This document shows, piece by piece, positions 53,906-61,907 of a stretch of 64,000 bases of DNA. The translations under genes and the position numbers were made by a program. The stretch's first letter is position 1; each line of letters opens with the position of its first letter. The notes beneath the pieces are model-generated. The model did not search any database and had not been told where the DNA came from. It worked only from the letters and a program-made list of their open reading frames with translations. Origin of the DNA: Halomonas denitrificans (GTDB taxonomy: Bacteria > Pseudomonadota > Gammaproteobacteria > Xanthomonadales > Wenzhouxiangellaceae); the NCBI GenBank assembly GCA_019800895.1, contig JAHVKF010000001.1, positions 310,001 through 374,000 on the forward strand, read 5' to 3'.

Positions 53906-54355
53906 ATGAAAATATCTACCTGCACACCGAGTGAAACTGCCGCCATGACCCTGATCGAAATCGCCGACCTGATCGAACGCCGACTGGACCGCGAAATCTC
54001 GTTTCGCCGGGGCATCTCGTTCCGTGAGTTCCGGATACTGAAGAGCCTGTCCCGCTTCCCGCAGGCTGGCGCGATGCGCGTCGACCTAGCGGCCGAAGTC
54101 GGCCTGACGCCGTCGGCGATCACGCGAGCACTGAAGCCGTTGGAGAAGATCGGCGTGGTCACCAGCATCCGCAGCGAGCGCGACTCGCGCAGCTCGCTGG
54201 CCCGCCTCACCGACGCGGGACGCGAGATGCTGGCCGATGCGCAGGCCATCGTCGACGATGCACTGGCCGACATGCCGATCGAGCACATCCCGGGCGCCGC
54301 GCTCGACGAGCTGCATGCGGCGCTGCTTGCCACGCGCCGTCCGGCAGCCAGCTGA
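53906..54355 (+). CDS. MarR-family transcriptional regulator
   Basis: A 149-residue protein from ATG 53906 (MKISTCTPSETAAMTLIEI). Winged-helix motifs: the recognition helix VDLAAEVGLTPSAITRALKPLEKIGVV and the wing SERDSRSSLARLTDAGREML are typical. LERRLDREISFRRGISFREFRIL is the dimerisation helix. It should bind DNA as a dimer and release it on binding a small aromatic ligand. No target operon can be pointed out; it may regulate itself. Confidence 0.9.
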   Translation: MKISTCTPSETAAMTLIEIADLIERRLDREISFRRGISFREFRILKSLSRFPQAGAMRVDLAAEVGLTPSAITRALKPLEKIGVVTSIRSERDSRSSLARLTDAGREMLADAQAIVDDALADMPIEHIPGAALDELHAALLATRRPAAS

Positions 54356-54418
54356 TGGGAGGCAGTGGAGCGTGATCGGTACCGGAAGCCCATGACGCTC
54401 TGCGCCCAAAAAAGAACA

Positions 54419-54448
54419 GGCCCCGCACGATGGCGGGGCGTTTTCTTT
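54419..54448. terminator. Bidirectional terminator between MarR gene and tRNA-Ser
   Basis: Stem gccccgc / gcggggc with an acgatg loop; followed by ttttcttt on the plus strand and preceded by aaaaaag, which reads as a U-tract on the minus strand. It can end both the MarR gene and the convergent tRNA. The same ggccccgc stem is at 10704 and 63021. Confidence 0.85.
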
Positions 54449-54450
54449 GT

Positions 54451-54543
54451 TGGCGGAGAGAGAGGGATTCGAACCCTCGATGGGGCTTTTGACCCCATAC
54501 TCCCTTAGCAGGGGAGCGCCTTCAGCCACTCGGCCACCTCTCC
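54451..54543 (-). tRNA. tRNA-Ser (anticodon GCU)
   Basis: The 93-nt transcript (with encoded CCA) starts GGAGAGGTGGCCGAGTGG and folds with a 7-bp acceptor stem, a D arm, an anticodon loop CTGCTAA (GCU, reading AGC/AGU), the long variable arm of class II tRNAs and the T arm GGTTCGAATCC. The CCA end is encoded at 54451-54453. Confidence 0.95.
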
Positions 54544-54667
54544 GGAAAATCGCCGCCCGGGCAGGACCCAGGCGAGCCGGAGATTATAACGGCCTCGAAA
54601 CCGGAATGCGACCGCGCAAGCGCCCGAATGGCTGACGCGCCGCCGGGAATTTGCGACAATACGCGCT

Positions 54668-54779
54668 GGTGGTCCTCGTCGGTCTCCCCGCACCACGAAC
54701 CCGTGAACCCCGTCAGGCCCGGAAGGGAGCAGCGGCAGCGGGGGATGTGGGTGACGGGATCGGGCGGTCGGGGGCCACC
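54668..54779 (+). ncRNA. ffs: Signal recognition particle RNA, 4.5S type
   Basis: The core GTCAGGCCCGGAAGGGAGCAGC, conserved in 4.5S RNA, forms the Ffh-binding tip with its asymmetric loop. The 5' end ggtggtcc pairs with the 3' end gggccacc, and ccccgc... pairs inside. It is about 112 nt, close to E. coli (114). A GACAAT-type -10 precedes it at about 54655 and a hairpin terminator follows. Confidence 0.9.
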
Positions 54780-54800
54780 TCTTTCCCTCTTTTCCAGGTC

Positions 54801-54833
54801 GCGGGCCGGTGTTCTGCCGGCCCGCGCTCGTTT
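54801..54833 (+). terminator. Terminator of the SRP RNA gene
   Basis: Stem gcgggccgg / ccggcccgc with a short loop, followed by gctcgttt. It lies 22 bases past the 3' end of the SRP RNA. Confidence 0.75.
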
Positions 54834-55054
54834 GCGGCCGGCCTGCGGCGCACCGTGCAGGCCGTTCCCGCCTGCGGAATTTTCCTACGAGCCTGCGCAA
54901 TCCGCCCGATGCGGTCGGGTGGATTTCCGACGTGCGGACGCGGCGGTTTCCGATGGCCGGTGCGCCGCCGGATCGACAGACTGGATCGCGAGGTGACCGG
55001 CACGGCGCCGGCGCCCGTCGATATCCAGACATCGTTATCCGAAGGAGGCACCAC

Positions 55055-55387
55055 ATGTTCAAGCAATCGTTCGATCAATCGTTCAAGCCGTCGTTCAAAC
55101 CGTCGTTGAAGCAGATCGTCCTCGCCCTGGTCCTGGCGTTTTCGCTGGGCGGTGCGGCGCTGGCCGCCGACGAGGCCCAGGTCGACGTCAACACGGCCAC
55201 CGCCGAGCAGCTGGCCGAGACCCTGGTCGGCGTCGGCACGTCGAAGGCCGAGGCGATCGTCGCCTACCGCGAAGAGAACGGCCCGTTCCGCCACATCGAC
55301 GAGCTGGTCAACGTCCGCGGCATCGGCATGGCCACGGTCGACAACAACCGCGAGCGCATCCGGCTGGGCATCAGCGACGACGGCTGA
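55055..55387 (+). CDS. ComEA-like helix-hairpin-helix protein
   Basis: A 110-residue protein from ATG 55055 behind GAAGGAGG. A signal peptide (about 1-38; IVLALVLAFSLGGAALAADE) is preceded by a repetitive N-terminus (QSFDQSFKPSFKPSLK). The mature domain is QVDVNTATAEQLAETLVGVGTSKAEAIV, then HIDELVNVRGIGMATVDNNRERI: two helix-hairpin-helices that bind DNA without sequence preference. It may take part in DNA uptake (ComEA role) or be a general periplasmic HhH protein; the rest of a competence system is not in the window. Confidence 0.85.
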   Translation: MFKQSFDQSFKPSFKPSLKQIVLALVLAFSLGGAALAADEAQVDVNTATAEQLAETLVGVGTSKAEAIVAYREENGPFRHIDELVNVRGIGMATVDNNRERIRLGISDDG

Positions 55388-55568
55388 CCACGCGACGAAG
55401 CACCGTCGATGCCGGGGGCCGTGGGGGCTGCACCGGCAACCGGGGCGCGCCGTCCGCTACGGCGTTGGCAGGAACGGCGCGCCCCACTCTCCATCCGGGC
55501 CGGCGCGGCCCGGGGTCTTGAACCGATCGGCAGATTGATGCCGCAAGTCATTGAATGGAAATGGATAC

Positions 55569-55589
55569 CGCCCGGCCACGCGCCGGGCG
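55569..55589 (+). terminator. Possible terminator downstream of the ComEA-like gene
   Basis: Stem cgcccggc / gccgggcg with a cacgc loop, followed by ttct. It precedes the LexA box and the imuA gene. The T-tract is short, so this is uncertain. Confidence 0.4.
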
Positions 55590-55639
55590 TTCTGCGTCCA
55601 GCCCCGGTATTCACCCGCGGGTTCTCGGAATCTGAGAAA

Positions 55640-55655
55640 CTGTACTTCTATACAG
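55640..55655. promoter_or_regulatory. LexA (SOS) box upstream of imuA
   Basis: CTGTACTTCTATACAG, a perfect CTGT-N8-ACAG SOS box, 30 bases before the imuA start. It predicts induction of imuA-imuB by DNA damage. Confidence 0.85.
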
Positions 55656-55684
55656 TTCTCCACACCCGAGCACGGAGACCCGCC

Positions 55685-56365
55685 ATGCCCCTGAATTCCA
55701 ACTCCATTTCGAAGCCCATCTCGCTGGGCCAGCTGCTGGCCGACCGCGACGACCTGTGGCGGGGCCGCCAGCGGCGGCCCGCCCCGGCCCGCTCGACCGG
55801 CCACGCCGCGCTGGACGCGAAGCTGCCGACCGGGGGCTGGCCGCGCGGCAAGCTGACCGAGCTGGTGCCCGAACGCGCCGGCAGCGGCGAGCTGGACCTG
55901 CTGCTGCCCTGCCTGGCCGAGTGCACCCGCGAGGGCCGCTCGGTGGTGCTCGCCGCCCCGCCGCTGGTGCCCTGCCCCCAGCGGCTGCACCGGGCCGGCG
56001 TGGACCTGGCCCGGGTGCTGGTGGTGCGTGCGCCGGACCATGCACTGTGGGCCGCCGAGCAGTGCCTGAAGAGCGGCCTGTGCGGCGCGGTGGTGGTCTG
56101 GCCGCAACGCAACCAGGTCAACGAGCGCGCGGTACGGCGGCTGCAGCTGGCCGCCGAGAACGGCGAGGCGCCGCTGTTCGTCTGCTATCCGCCCGGCTGC
56201 CCCGCCCCGCCGTCGCTGGCCGCGCTGCGGCTGGCGGTGCACGCCGGCGGCGAGCTCGAGGTGCTGCGCAGCGCGCAAGGAAGAGCGAACGGGCCAATCC
56301 GGCTGGCGCCGGACAACGTGGTGACGCTGGCCGCGCGCCGGCACGCGCTCGAACGCCGCGCCTGA
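55685..56365 (+). CDS. imuA: ImuA translesion synthesis accessory protein
   Basis: A 226-residue RecA-like protein from ATG 55685. GHAALDAKLPTGGWPRGKLTELVPERAGSGELDLLLPCLAE is the defining N-terminal region of ImuA/SulA-like proteins. HALWAAEQCLKSGLCGAVVVWP and LRLAVHAGGELEVL follow. It lacks a normal Walker A. It is the first gene of an imuA-imuB operon with a LexA box, needed in other bacteria for damage-induced mutagenesis with DnaE2. dnaE2 does not follow here. Confidence 0.85.
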   Translation: MPLNSNSISKPISLGQLLADRDDLWRGRQRRPAPARSTGHAALDAKLPTGGWPRGKLTELVPERAGSGELDLLLPCLAECTREGRSVVLAAPPLVPCPQRLHRAGVDLARVLVVRAPDHALWAAEQCLKSGLCGAVVVWPQRNQVNERAVRRLQLAAENGEAPLFVCYPPGCPAPPSLAALRLAVHAGGELEVLRSAQGRANGPIRLAPDNVVTLAARRHALERRA

Positions 56366-56378
56366 ACGGGTCGGTGGC

Positions 56379-57821
56379 GTGTCCGGAACGCTTCGCAAGG
56401 CCGCGCTGTGGACCGGCGTCGTCTGCCCCCGCCTGGCGCTGGAAGCCGCCGGGCGGATGCGCGCGCCGGACGAGAACGCCGACGACCGGCCGCGGGCCGC
56501 GCACGACACGGTCGGCGGGCAGATCCGGCTGGTCGCGGTCGACGAGGCCGCGGCCCGGCTGGGCGTGCGCACCGGCCAGGCGCTGACCGATGCGCTGGCG
56601 ATCGCTCCCCGGCTCGACAGCCAGCCGCGCGACCGGCGCGCGGAAGCCGCCTGGCTCGAGGACCTGGCCCTGGTCGCCTACGGGTTCAGCCACCAGGTCG
56701 CGCTGACCGGCGACGGCGTGGTGCTCGAAGTCGGTGGCAGCCGGCGGCTGCACGGCCCGCTGGATACGCTGCTGGACGCCCTGGACGAGGCCCTGGCCCC
56801 GCTGGGCGTGACCACCCGGCTCGGCGTGGCGCCGGTGGCCGCGGCCGCCGGCCTGATGGCGCGCGCAGGCAGCCGCGCCGAGACCCTGGACGCGCTGGAG
56901 AAGACGCTGGCCGCCTGGCCGATCGAGCATCTGGAGCTGGCCCCGGCCGAACGGCGCAAGCTGGACGGCCTGGGTGTCCGACAGGTCCGCGACCTGGTCC
57001 GCCTGCCGCGCTTCGAGCTCGACCGCCGTCTCGGCCAGGGCGTGGGCCGCTACCTGGACCAGCTGCGCGGCCGGCTGGAGACGCCGCTGGTCTACTGGCA
57101 GCCGCCGGAGACCTTCGCCCGCACCGTCGACCTGCCGGTGCCGGTGCGCCGGACGGATGCGCTGATCTTCGCGCTGAACCGCGTGCTCGACGGGCTGGAG
57201 CACTGGCTGCGCGTGCGCGACCAGCGCCTGACCCGCCTGCACGTGACGCTGGTGCCCGAGGACCAGGGCCCGAAGATCGCGTTCTCGGCCGGCCTCGGCC
57301 AGCCGGGCTTCCAGCGCGACCGGCTGCTCGAGATCCTCAAGCTCAAGCTCGAACCGATCCGCATCCAATCCGACATCGAGACGCTGCGGGTCGAGGCCGA
57401 CAGCGTCAGCGGCCAGCGCCCGCCGCAGGCCGATCTCTGGTCCGGCACCAACATCAACGATGCCTGGCCGGCACTGCTCGACCGGCTGGAGGCGCGGATC
57501 GGCGAGGACGGCCTGTGCGGCGTGGCGCCGAAGTCCGACCACCGACCTGAAAAGGCCTGGGCGTGGACGAAGCCCGGCACCACCGCGGTGGCCGACGACG
57601 CGCCGGAACGTCCGGCCTGGCTGCTGCCCGACCCGCGGCCGTGCCGCCTCGACGATCTCCGCCTGATCGACGGCCCCGAGCGGATCGAGACCGGCTGGTG
57701 GGACGGCCAGGACTGCCGCCGCGACTACTGGGTAGCGCACGACGCGAGCGGTCACCGGCTGTGGGTGTTCCGCGAGTACAAGCCGCGCGACGGCTGGTTC
57801 GTGCATGGAGTTTTCGGGTAG
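56379..57821 (+). CDS. imuB: ImuB, Y-family polymerase-like mutagenesis protein
   Basis: A 480-residue protein from GTG 56379, 13 bases after imuA. The Y-family core is visible (IRLVAVDEAAARLGVRTGQALTDALAIAPRL, ADRAWLEDLALVAYGFSHQVAL, GVVLEVGGSRRLHGPL, LGVAPVAAAAGLMARAG), but the catalytic acidic triad is not clearly present, as expected for ImuB, which acts as a hub rather than a polymerase. The C-terminal WWDGQDCRRDYWVAHDASG and LWVFREYKPRDGWFVHGVFG is the conserved ImuB-C tail. It should bind the sliding clamp and DnaE2. Confidence 0.9.
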   Translation: MSGTLRKAALWTGVVCPRLALEAAGRMRAPDENADDRPRAAHDTVGGQIRLVAVDEAAARLGVRTGQALTDALAIAPRLDSQPRDRRAEAAWLEDLALVAYGFSHQVALTGDGVVLEVGGSRRLHGPLDTLLDALDEALAPLGVTTRLGVAPVAAAAGLMARAGSRAETLDALEKTLAAWPIEHLELAPAERRKLDGLGVRQVRDLVRLPRFELDRRLGQGVGRYLDQLRGRLETPLVYWQPPETFARTVDLPVPVRRTDALIFALNRVLDGLEHWLRVRDQRLTRLHVTLVPEDQGPKIAFSAGLGQPGFQRDRLLEILKLKLEPIRIQSDIETLRVEADSVSGQRPPQADLWSGTNINDAWPALLDRLEARIGEDGLCGVAPKSDHRPEKAWAWTKPGTTAVADDAPERPAWLLPDPRPCRLDDLRLIDGPERIETGWWDGQDCRRDYWVAHDASGHRLWVFREYKPRDGWFVHGVFG

Positions 57822-57993
57822 GGCGAGGGGTCAGGGACGGGTGAAAAACAGTTCGGCCGGGCGGATGGGCCGGCGTTGAGGATTCAATGGTGAGGGGCGA
57901 GTGACGAGGGTCCAGTCGCTGCAGCGAAGAGGCCGCCCTCGGTCACCGCCCCTCACCACTGGCGCCTCACCCATCGCCCCGCTCCCCACGCGT

Positions 57994-58032
57994 CCCTGGT
58001 CCTTCCCCCTGGTCCTTCCCCCTGGTCCCTCC
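57994..58032. repeat. Three tandem 13-base repeats
   Basis: ccctggtccttcc twice and ccctggtccctcc once, directly upstream of mtfA in the 250-base gap after imuB. The last copy ends 40 bases before the mtfA start. The gap also holds a loose inverted pair ggtgaggggcgagtga / tcaccgcccctcacc. Confidence 0.7.
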
Positions 58033-58072
58033 TACTGCTATCGTTCCCCGCTGCCGACGCCGCCGGACCGTG

Positions 58073-58933
58073 ATGAAAGCGATCCTCGTCATTGTTGCCG
58101 TCGCCCTGCTCGCCTGGGGCGCCCATCGTTTCCTGCGCTTTCGCCAGCGCAAGCGCGCCGCGGCCACGCCGCTGTCCGAGGTCCAGCGGCGGATCCTGCA
58201 CGACAACATCCCGCTGTACCGCCGCCTGCCCGACGATCTGAAGGCCAAGCTGGAGCGTCACGTCCAGGTGTTCCTGTTCGACAAGCGCTTCCACGGCCTG
58301 AAGGGCCAGACCATCGACGACGAAGTCCGGCTGACGATCGCGGGCACGGCCTGCATCCTGCTGCTGGGCCGCGACGACCTCGAGTTCGCTGACTTCACCA
58401 ACGTGCTGGTCTACCCGGGCACCTTTGTCTCGGAGCAGAAGCACCACGACGGCCTGGTCGAGCAGGTCGGCCGGCAGGCCCGGCTGGGCGAGTCCTGGAA
58501 GCGCGGACCGATGGTCCTGGCCTGGGACGCGTCGGAGCACGGTGCGCGCGACGTCCACGACGGCCACAACGTGATCCTGCACGAGTTCGCGCACAAGCTC
58601 GACGAGGCCGATGGCGCGATGGACGGCGCGCCGATCCTCGAACAGAAGAGTCACTACGTCAGCTGGGCGCGCACCCTGCAGCCCGAGTACGATCGGCTTC
58701 AGGAGTACGCTGCCCGTGATGTCGAAACCGTCATGGACCATTACGGCGCAACCAACCCGGCCGAGTTCTTCGCGGTCCTGGTCGAGACCTTCTACGAAAA
58801 GCCCATGCAGCTCGAGAAACACCACCCGGAACTCTACGCGCAGATGCAGCGGGCCTTCGGCGTCGACCCACTCGCCTGGTGGACTGCAGAACGCGAAGAA
58901 CACCGGGTGAATCGCGAGGAAAAACGGTCATGA
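58073..58933 (+). CDS. mtfA: MtfA-family zinc peptidase
   Basis: A 286-residue protein; ATG 58073 (MKAILVIVAVALLAWGAH) follows an in-frame GTG. An N-terminal helix anchors it in the membrane. ILHDNIPLYRRLPDDLKAKLERHVQVFLFDKRFHG is the family start, VLVYPGTFVSEQKHHDG and ASEHGARDVHDGHNVILHEFAHKLDEADGAMDGAP supply the HEFAH zinc site, and NPAEFFAVLVETFYEKP holds the third ligand. In E. coli MtfA inactivates the repressor Mlc; most proteobacterial members have no known target. It overlaps the next gene by four bases. Confidence 0.9.
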   Translation: MKAILVIVAVALLAWGAHRFLRFRQRKRAAATPLSEVQRRILHDNIPLYRRLPDDLKAKLERHVQVFLFDKRFHGLKGQTIDDEVRLTIAGTACILLLGRDDLEFADFTNVLVYPGTFVSEQKHHDGLVEQVGRQARLGESWKRGPMVLAWDASEHGARDVHDGHNVILHEFAHKLDEADGAMDGAPILEQKSHYVSWARTLQPEYDRLQEYAARDVETVMDHYGATNPAEFFAVLVETFYEKPMQLEKHHPELYAQMQRAFGVDPLAWWTAEREEHRVNREEKRS

Positions 58934-59763
58934 AGCGCTGGTTCATCACCCTGTTCCTGCTGTCGCTGGTCGCGCTGCTGGTGTTCGCTGCGCTGATGCT
59001 GGCTCGCCCGGAGGTGCCGCTGCTGGCACCGGCCGGACTGATCGTCGCCGCGGCCGCGCCGCTCGGGTTCTTCGCCTGGCTGTTCATCGGCGGCCCGGCA
59101 CGAACGGACCGTCACCCGGTGCTGGTTTCGGCCATCATCGGCCTGGGCGCGGTGCTGTGCGCAGCGGCGGTGTACCGCTACGGCGAGGTCTGGAACATGT
59201 TTCTCGCCGGCGGCATCGGCGTGCTGATCGGCTGGATGATCTACCTGCGCTGGTACTCGGTGCAGCCGGCGGCACCGAACGCCCCGGTGCCCGGCCAGCC
59301 GCTGCCCCCGTTAACGCTCCAGACCGAGGACGGTGCGCCGATCGAGTCCGAAGCGCTGCGCGGGAAGCCGGCGGTGCTGGTGTTCTACCGCGGCAACTGG
59401 TGCCCGCTGTGCGTTGCCCAGATCAGGGAACTGGTCGCCGCGTGGCGCGATGTGGCCGATGAGGCCACCCTATGGTTCATCAGCAACCAGGGCCAGGGGC
59501 AGACCCGTGCGATCGCGGCGAACTTCGACCTGTCCGGTGCGTTCCTGCGCGACCCGGACGGCCTGGCGGCGCGCACGCTCGGCCTGCACGCGCCCGGCGC
59601 GACGCCGGCCGGTCTCGAACTGCTGGGCTACCCGCGCGATGCCGCCGTGCCCACGGTCATCGTGATCGACGCCGAGGGCATCGTGCGCTTCGTCGAGGTG
59701 GCCGACAACTACCGGCTCCGCCCCGATCCGTCGGTCTACCTCCAGGTGCTCGACGAATCGTAG
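58930..59763 (+). CDS. Membrane protein with thioredoxin-like/peroxiredoxin domain
   Basis: A 277-residue protein from ATG 58930 overlapping the mtfA stop (ATGA). Residues 1-105 hold four hydrophobic helices (WFITLFLLSLVALLVFAALM, LIVAAAAPLGFFAWLFIG, AIIGLGAVLCAAAVYRYG, MFLAGGIGVLIGWMIYLRW). The rest is an AhpC/TSA-like domain: PGQPLPPLTLQTEDG, VLVFYRGNWCPLCVAQIRELV (redox C-x-x-C) and AVPTVIVIDAEGIVRFVEV. It probably acts as a membrane-bound thiol oxidoreductase on the periplasmic or cytoplasmic face; which side cannot be told. Confidence 0.85.
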   Translation: MKRWFITLFLLSLVALLVFAALMLARPEVPLLAPAGLIVAAAAPLGFFAWLFIGGPARTDRHPVLVSAIIGLGAVLCAAAVYRYGEVWNMFLAGGIGVLIGWMIYLRWYSVQPAAPNAPVPGQPLPPLTLQTEDGAPIESEALRGKPAVLVFYRGNWCPLCVAQIRELVAAWRDVADEATLWFISNQGQGQTRAIAANFDLSGAFLRDPDGLAARTLGLHAPGATPAGLELLGYPRDAAVPTVIVIDAEGIVRFVEVADNYRLRPDPSVYLQVLDES

Positions 59764-59779
59764 AAGCGCTGACGCCGGC

Positions 59780-60139
59780 TCAGTCGTCGGCCGGCGGCAC
59801 CTTCGGCTTGTCGCCGTCCATCTCGACCAGGCCCATCGGATTGCCCGCCGGGTCGCGGAACAGGCCGAGGACGACCAGGCCCGGCACTTCGAAGCGCGGC
59901 GTGTCGATGCTGCCGCCGGCATCCTCGATCGCTTCGAGGCAGGCCGTCACGTCCGAGACCCCGACGTAGAGCCGCTTCTCCTTCGGATCCCGGCGGATCG
60001 CCGCGCGCAGCGGCTGCAGCACGTCGAGCTCGATCTGACCGGTGGGCGTGAAGCGCCAGTCGAAGATGGTCTTGTAGAAGGTCCGGAGCGCTTCGTCGTC
60101 CGGCCCGGCGATATCGAGGAACACGATCGGAGAGGACAT
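59780..60139 (-). CDS. VOC (glyoxalase-fold) family protein
   Basis: A 119-residue protein. The fold is one bleomycin-resistance/glyoxalase module: IVFLDIAGPDDEALRTFYKTIFDWRF, LYVGVSDVTACLEAIEDAGG and LGLFRDPAGNPMGLVEMD. The last gives the terminal glutamate metal ligand. It probably binds a metal and a small molecule. The substrate is unknown. It is convergent with the thioredoxin-fold gene. Confidence 0.85.
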   Translation of the reverse strand: MSSPIVFLDIAGPDDEALRTFYKTIFDWRFTPTGQIELDVLQPLRAAIRRDPKEKRLYVGVSDVTACLEAIEDAGGSIDTPRFEVPGLVVLGLFRDPAGNPMGLVEMDGDKPKVPPADD

Positions 60140-60223
60140 GGCGGCCTGGGCTGTGGATCCGAGCCCAGTACACTCCTGCCGGTCGCGGATTTCAACAGGA
60201 ATCTCGCGAACGGCTGTCTCGAA

Positions 60224-60559
60224 CTACTCCCGCGCGCCCGCGCAGTCGATGCACAGCGTGACTGCGGGGTCGTTGGTCAGTCGGGCCTCGGCGATCGGCT
60301 CGCCGCAGTCGAGGCATTCGCCGAAGTCACCCCGCTCGAGCCGCTCCAGCGCCGCCTTCAGTCGTGAAATCTGCTGCGCCCTGCGTGCTTCTGAAGCTTG
60401 CGCCATCGCCTGGCCCTGCATGGCGTCAATCCGTGACAGTCGTCCCTGACGCGTCTGGTCCAGCTCGACCGGCTCGCGGTCATCGCGCGAGGCCTCGCTG
60501 GCCACCCGCAGCTCGGCAAGCCGGGCCTCGATCAGCGCCGTCCAATCCACGTCACTCAT
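60224..60559 (-). CDS. DksA/TraR-type zinc-finger protein
   Basis: A 111-residue protein. A short helical hairpin (LIEARLAELRVAS...LDQTRQGRLSRIDAMQGQAMAQA) is followed by GDFGECLDCGEPIAEARL and VTLCIDCAGARE, a C4 zinc finger. The protein is shorter than DksA and resembles TraR/YbiI. It should bind in the secondary channel of RNA polymerase. The tip lacks the usual D-x-x-D-x-A, having D-Q-T-R-Q-G-R instead, so its effect may differ. Confidence 0.8.
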   Translation of the reverse strand: MSDVDWTALIEARLAELRVASEASRDDREPVELDQTRQGRLSRIDAMQGQAMAQASEARRAQQISRLKAALERLERGDFGECLDCGEPIAEARLTNDPAVTLCIDCAGARE

Positions 60560-60624
60560 TCCACGAGCCTACCGCAGCCGCGCTAGGCTTTATGCAGGCA
60601 TCCCGGAGCAACCGACCGCGGCCC

Positions 60625-61218
60625 ATGAAAATTCGAACTGTTCCCGGCTCCGCCCTCGCCCCATGGCTCGACGAGGTCGCGACGCTTCGTACGACCGTGT
60701 TCCGCGAGTACCCCTACCTGTACGACGGAAGCACGGCCTACGAGCGCGACTACCTGGCGACCTATGTCGACTGCCCCCAGTCGGTCACGCTGCTGGTGGT
60801 CGACGAGGACGGCGACGACGAGACCGTGGTCGGCGCGTCGACCGGCCTGCCCTTGACGGCTGCCGACGCCGCCTTCCGTGTGCCGTTCGAAACCGCCGGC
60901 ATCGACCCGGCGAGCGTTTTCTACTTCGGCGAGTCGGTGCTGCTGCCCGACTATCGCGGCCGGGGCATCGGCCACGGCTTCTTCGACCTGCGCGAGGACC
61001 ATGCGAGGCGACTCGGCCTTGCGATTACCACCTTCTGCGCCGTCGACCGCCCCCCCGACCACCCGGCACGCCCGCACGACTACCGCCCGCTCGACGGCTT
61101 CTGGAGCGGCCGCGGCTACGTCAAGCGCCCCGACCTGCAGGCCGCCTTCGATTGGAAGGAAGTCGGAGAGTCCCACGAATCCCCGCACACCCTGACGTTC
61201 TGGCTGAGGGGCCTCTGA
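60625..61218 (+). CDS. GNAT-family acetyltransferase
   Basis: A 197-residue protein from ATG 60625 (MKIRTVPGSALAPWLDEV); ATG 60592 is a possible longer start. The GNAT fold is shown by VTLLVVDEDGDDETVVGASTG and ESVLLPDYRGRGIGHGFFDLREDHARRLG, the latter carrying the acetyl-CoA-binding R-G-x-G-I-G. It acetylates an unknown substrate. The end (AFDWKEVGESHESPHTLTFWLR) is family-typical. It is a single gene. Confidence 0.85.
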   Translation: MKIRTVPGSALAPWLDEVATLRTTVFREYPYLYDGSTAYERDYLATYVDCPQSVTLLVVDEDGDDETVVGASTGLPLTAADAAFRVPFETAGIDPASVFYFGESVLLPDYRGRGIGHGFFDLREDHARRLGLAITTFCAVDRPPDHPARPHDYRPLDGFWSGRGYVKRPDLQAAFDWKEVGESHESPHTLTFWLRGL

Positions 61219-61234
61219 GAGCGAAAAGCCTGGT

Positions 61235-61491
61235 TCTTTAGGTGATGAGCGCGAAGACGCGAAGGAGCGAAGGACGCAAAGAGAAGCCGTTATTGCCGAT
61301 TGGTTTGGACTCGAACCGCCAATTCGAGCAATTCAGAGGTGGGCATGGAGCCAGTCCCATCTGCAAGAGACTCGTTGACGCCGGCGAGACCAATCCTGGT
61401 CCTACTTCGACCAGCGGGCCTGCTTTTCCCAACGAAAGATCTTCTTTGCGCTCTTTGCCCCTTCGCGCCTTTGCGCTCATCATCTAAAGGA
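61235..61491. repeat. MITE-like element 2 with long inverted ends
   Basis: The left end (ctttaggtgatgagcgcgaa, then gacgcgaaggagcg) is mirrored at the right end (...cgcgcctttgcgctcat, then catctaaagg). About 50 bases at each end can pair, flanking about 155 bases with no recognisable gene. The ends are clearly related to those of the 47383-47592 element, while the interiors are not alike. It lies between the GNAT gene and the barstar gene. Confidence 0.7.
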
Positions 61492-61511
61492 CGCTGCCGG
61501 GAAGCCGAAAA

Positions 61512-61907
61512 TCAGCCCCTCCCCTGCAACAGGATCGCCGCGACGAGACCGGCTTCGGGGAGCAGGCAGGCTTCGTCGACGATCTCGCAGAAGGTTTCGG
61601 CGAGGTCGGGGTCGGCGTCTTCGAGCAGGGTGAAGTCCTGGAACACCATCACCCGGCGTTTGCCCTGTTTCGGTTCGAGGGCGTTCAGGGCGTCGGCGAG
61701 CGCGTCGAGATTGAAGCCGAACCAGGCGGGGAGTTCCAGGGCCTGGTAGAGGGCGTGCATCAGCGTGTCCCTGTCGAACACGGGTGCGCGGTCGACGCGG
61801 ACGGCCTCGTAGCCGGCGGCGCTCAACCGGCCGACCAACGTGTCGGCATCGAATGGATCATCGAGGCGAACGATGCCCTGGCGCGCGTCGAGGTCGATGC
61901 CGCTCAC
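61512..61907 (-). CDS. Barstar-family ribonuclease inhibitor
   Basis: A 131-residue cytoplasmic protein. RDTLMHALYQALELPAWFGFNLDALADALNAL is the barstar signature (the conserved P-x-W-F-G-x-N-x-D-A-L-x-D helix that blocks the RNase), followed by RRVMVFQDFTLLEDADP. It is encoded immediately after the barnase-like gene, its start overlapping that gene's stop (ATGA). It protects the cell by sealing the RNase active site. The acidic C-terminal half fits this. Confidence 0.9.
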   Translation of the reverse strand: MSGIDLDARQGIVRLDDPFDADTLVGRLSAAGYEAVRVDRAPVFDRDTLMHALYQALELPAWFGFNLDALADALNALEPKQGKRRVMVFQDFTLLEDADPDLAETFCEIVDEACLLPEAGLVAAILLQGRG

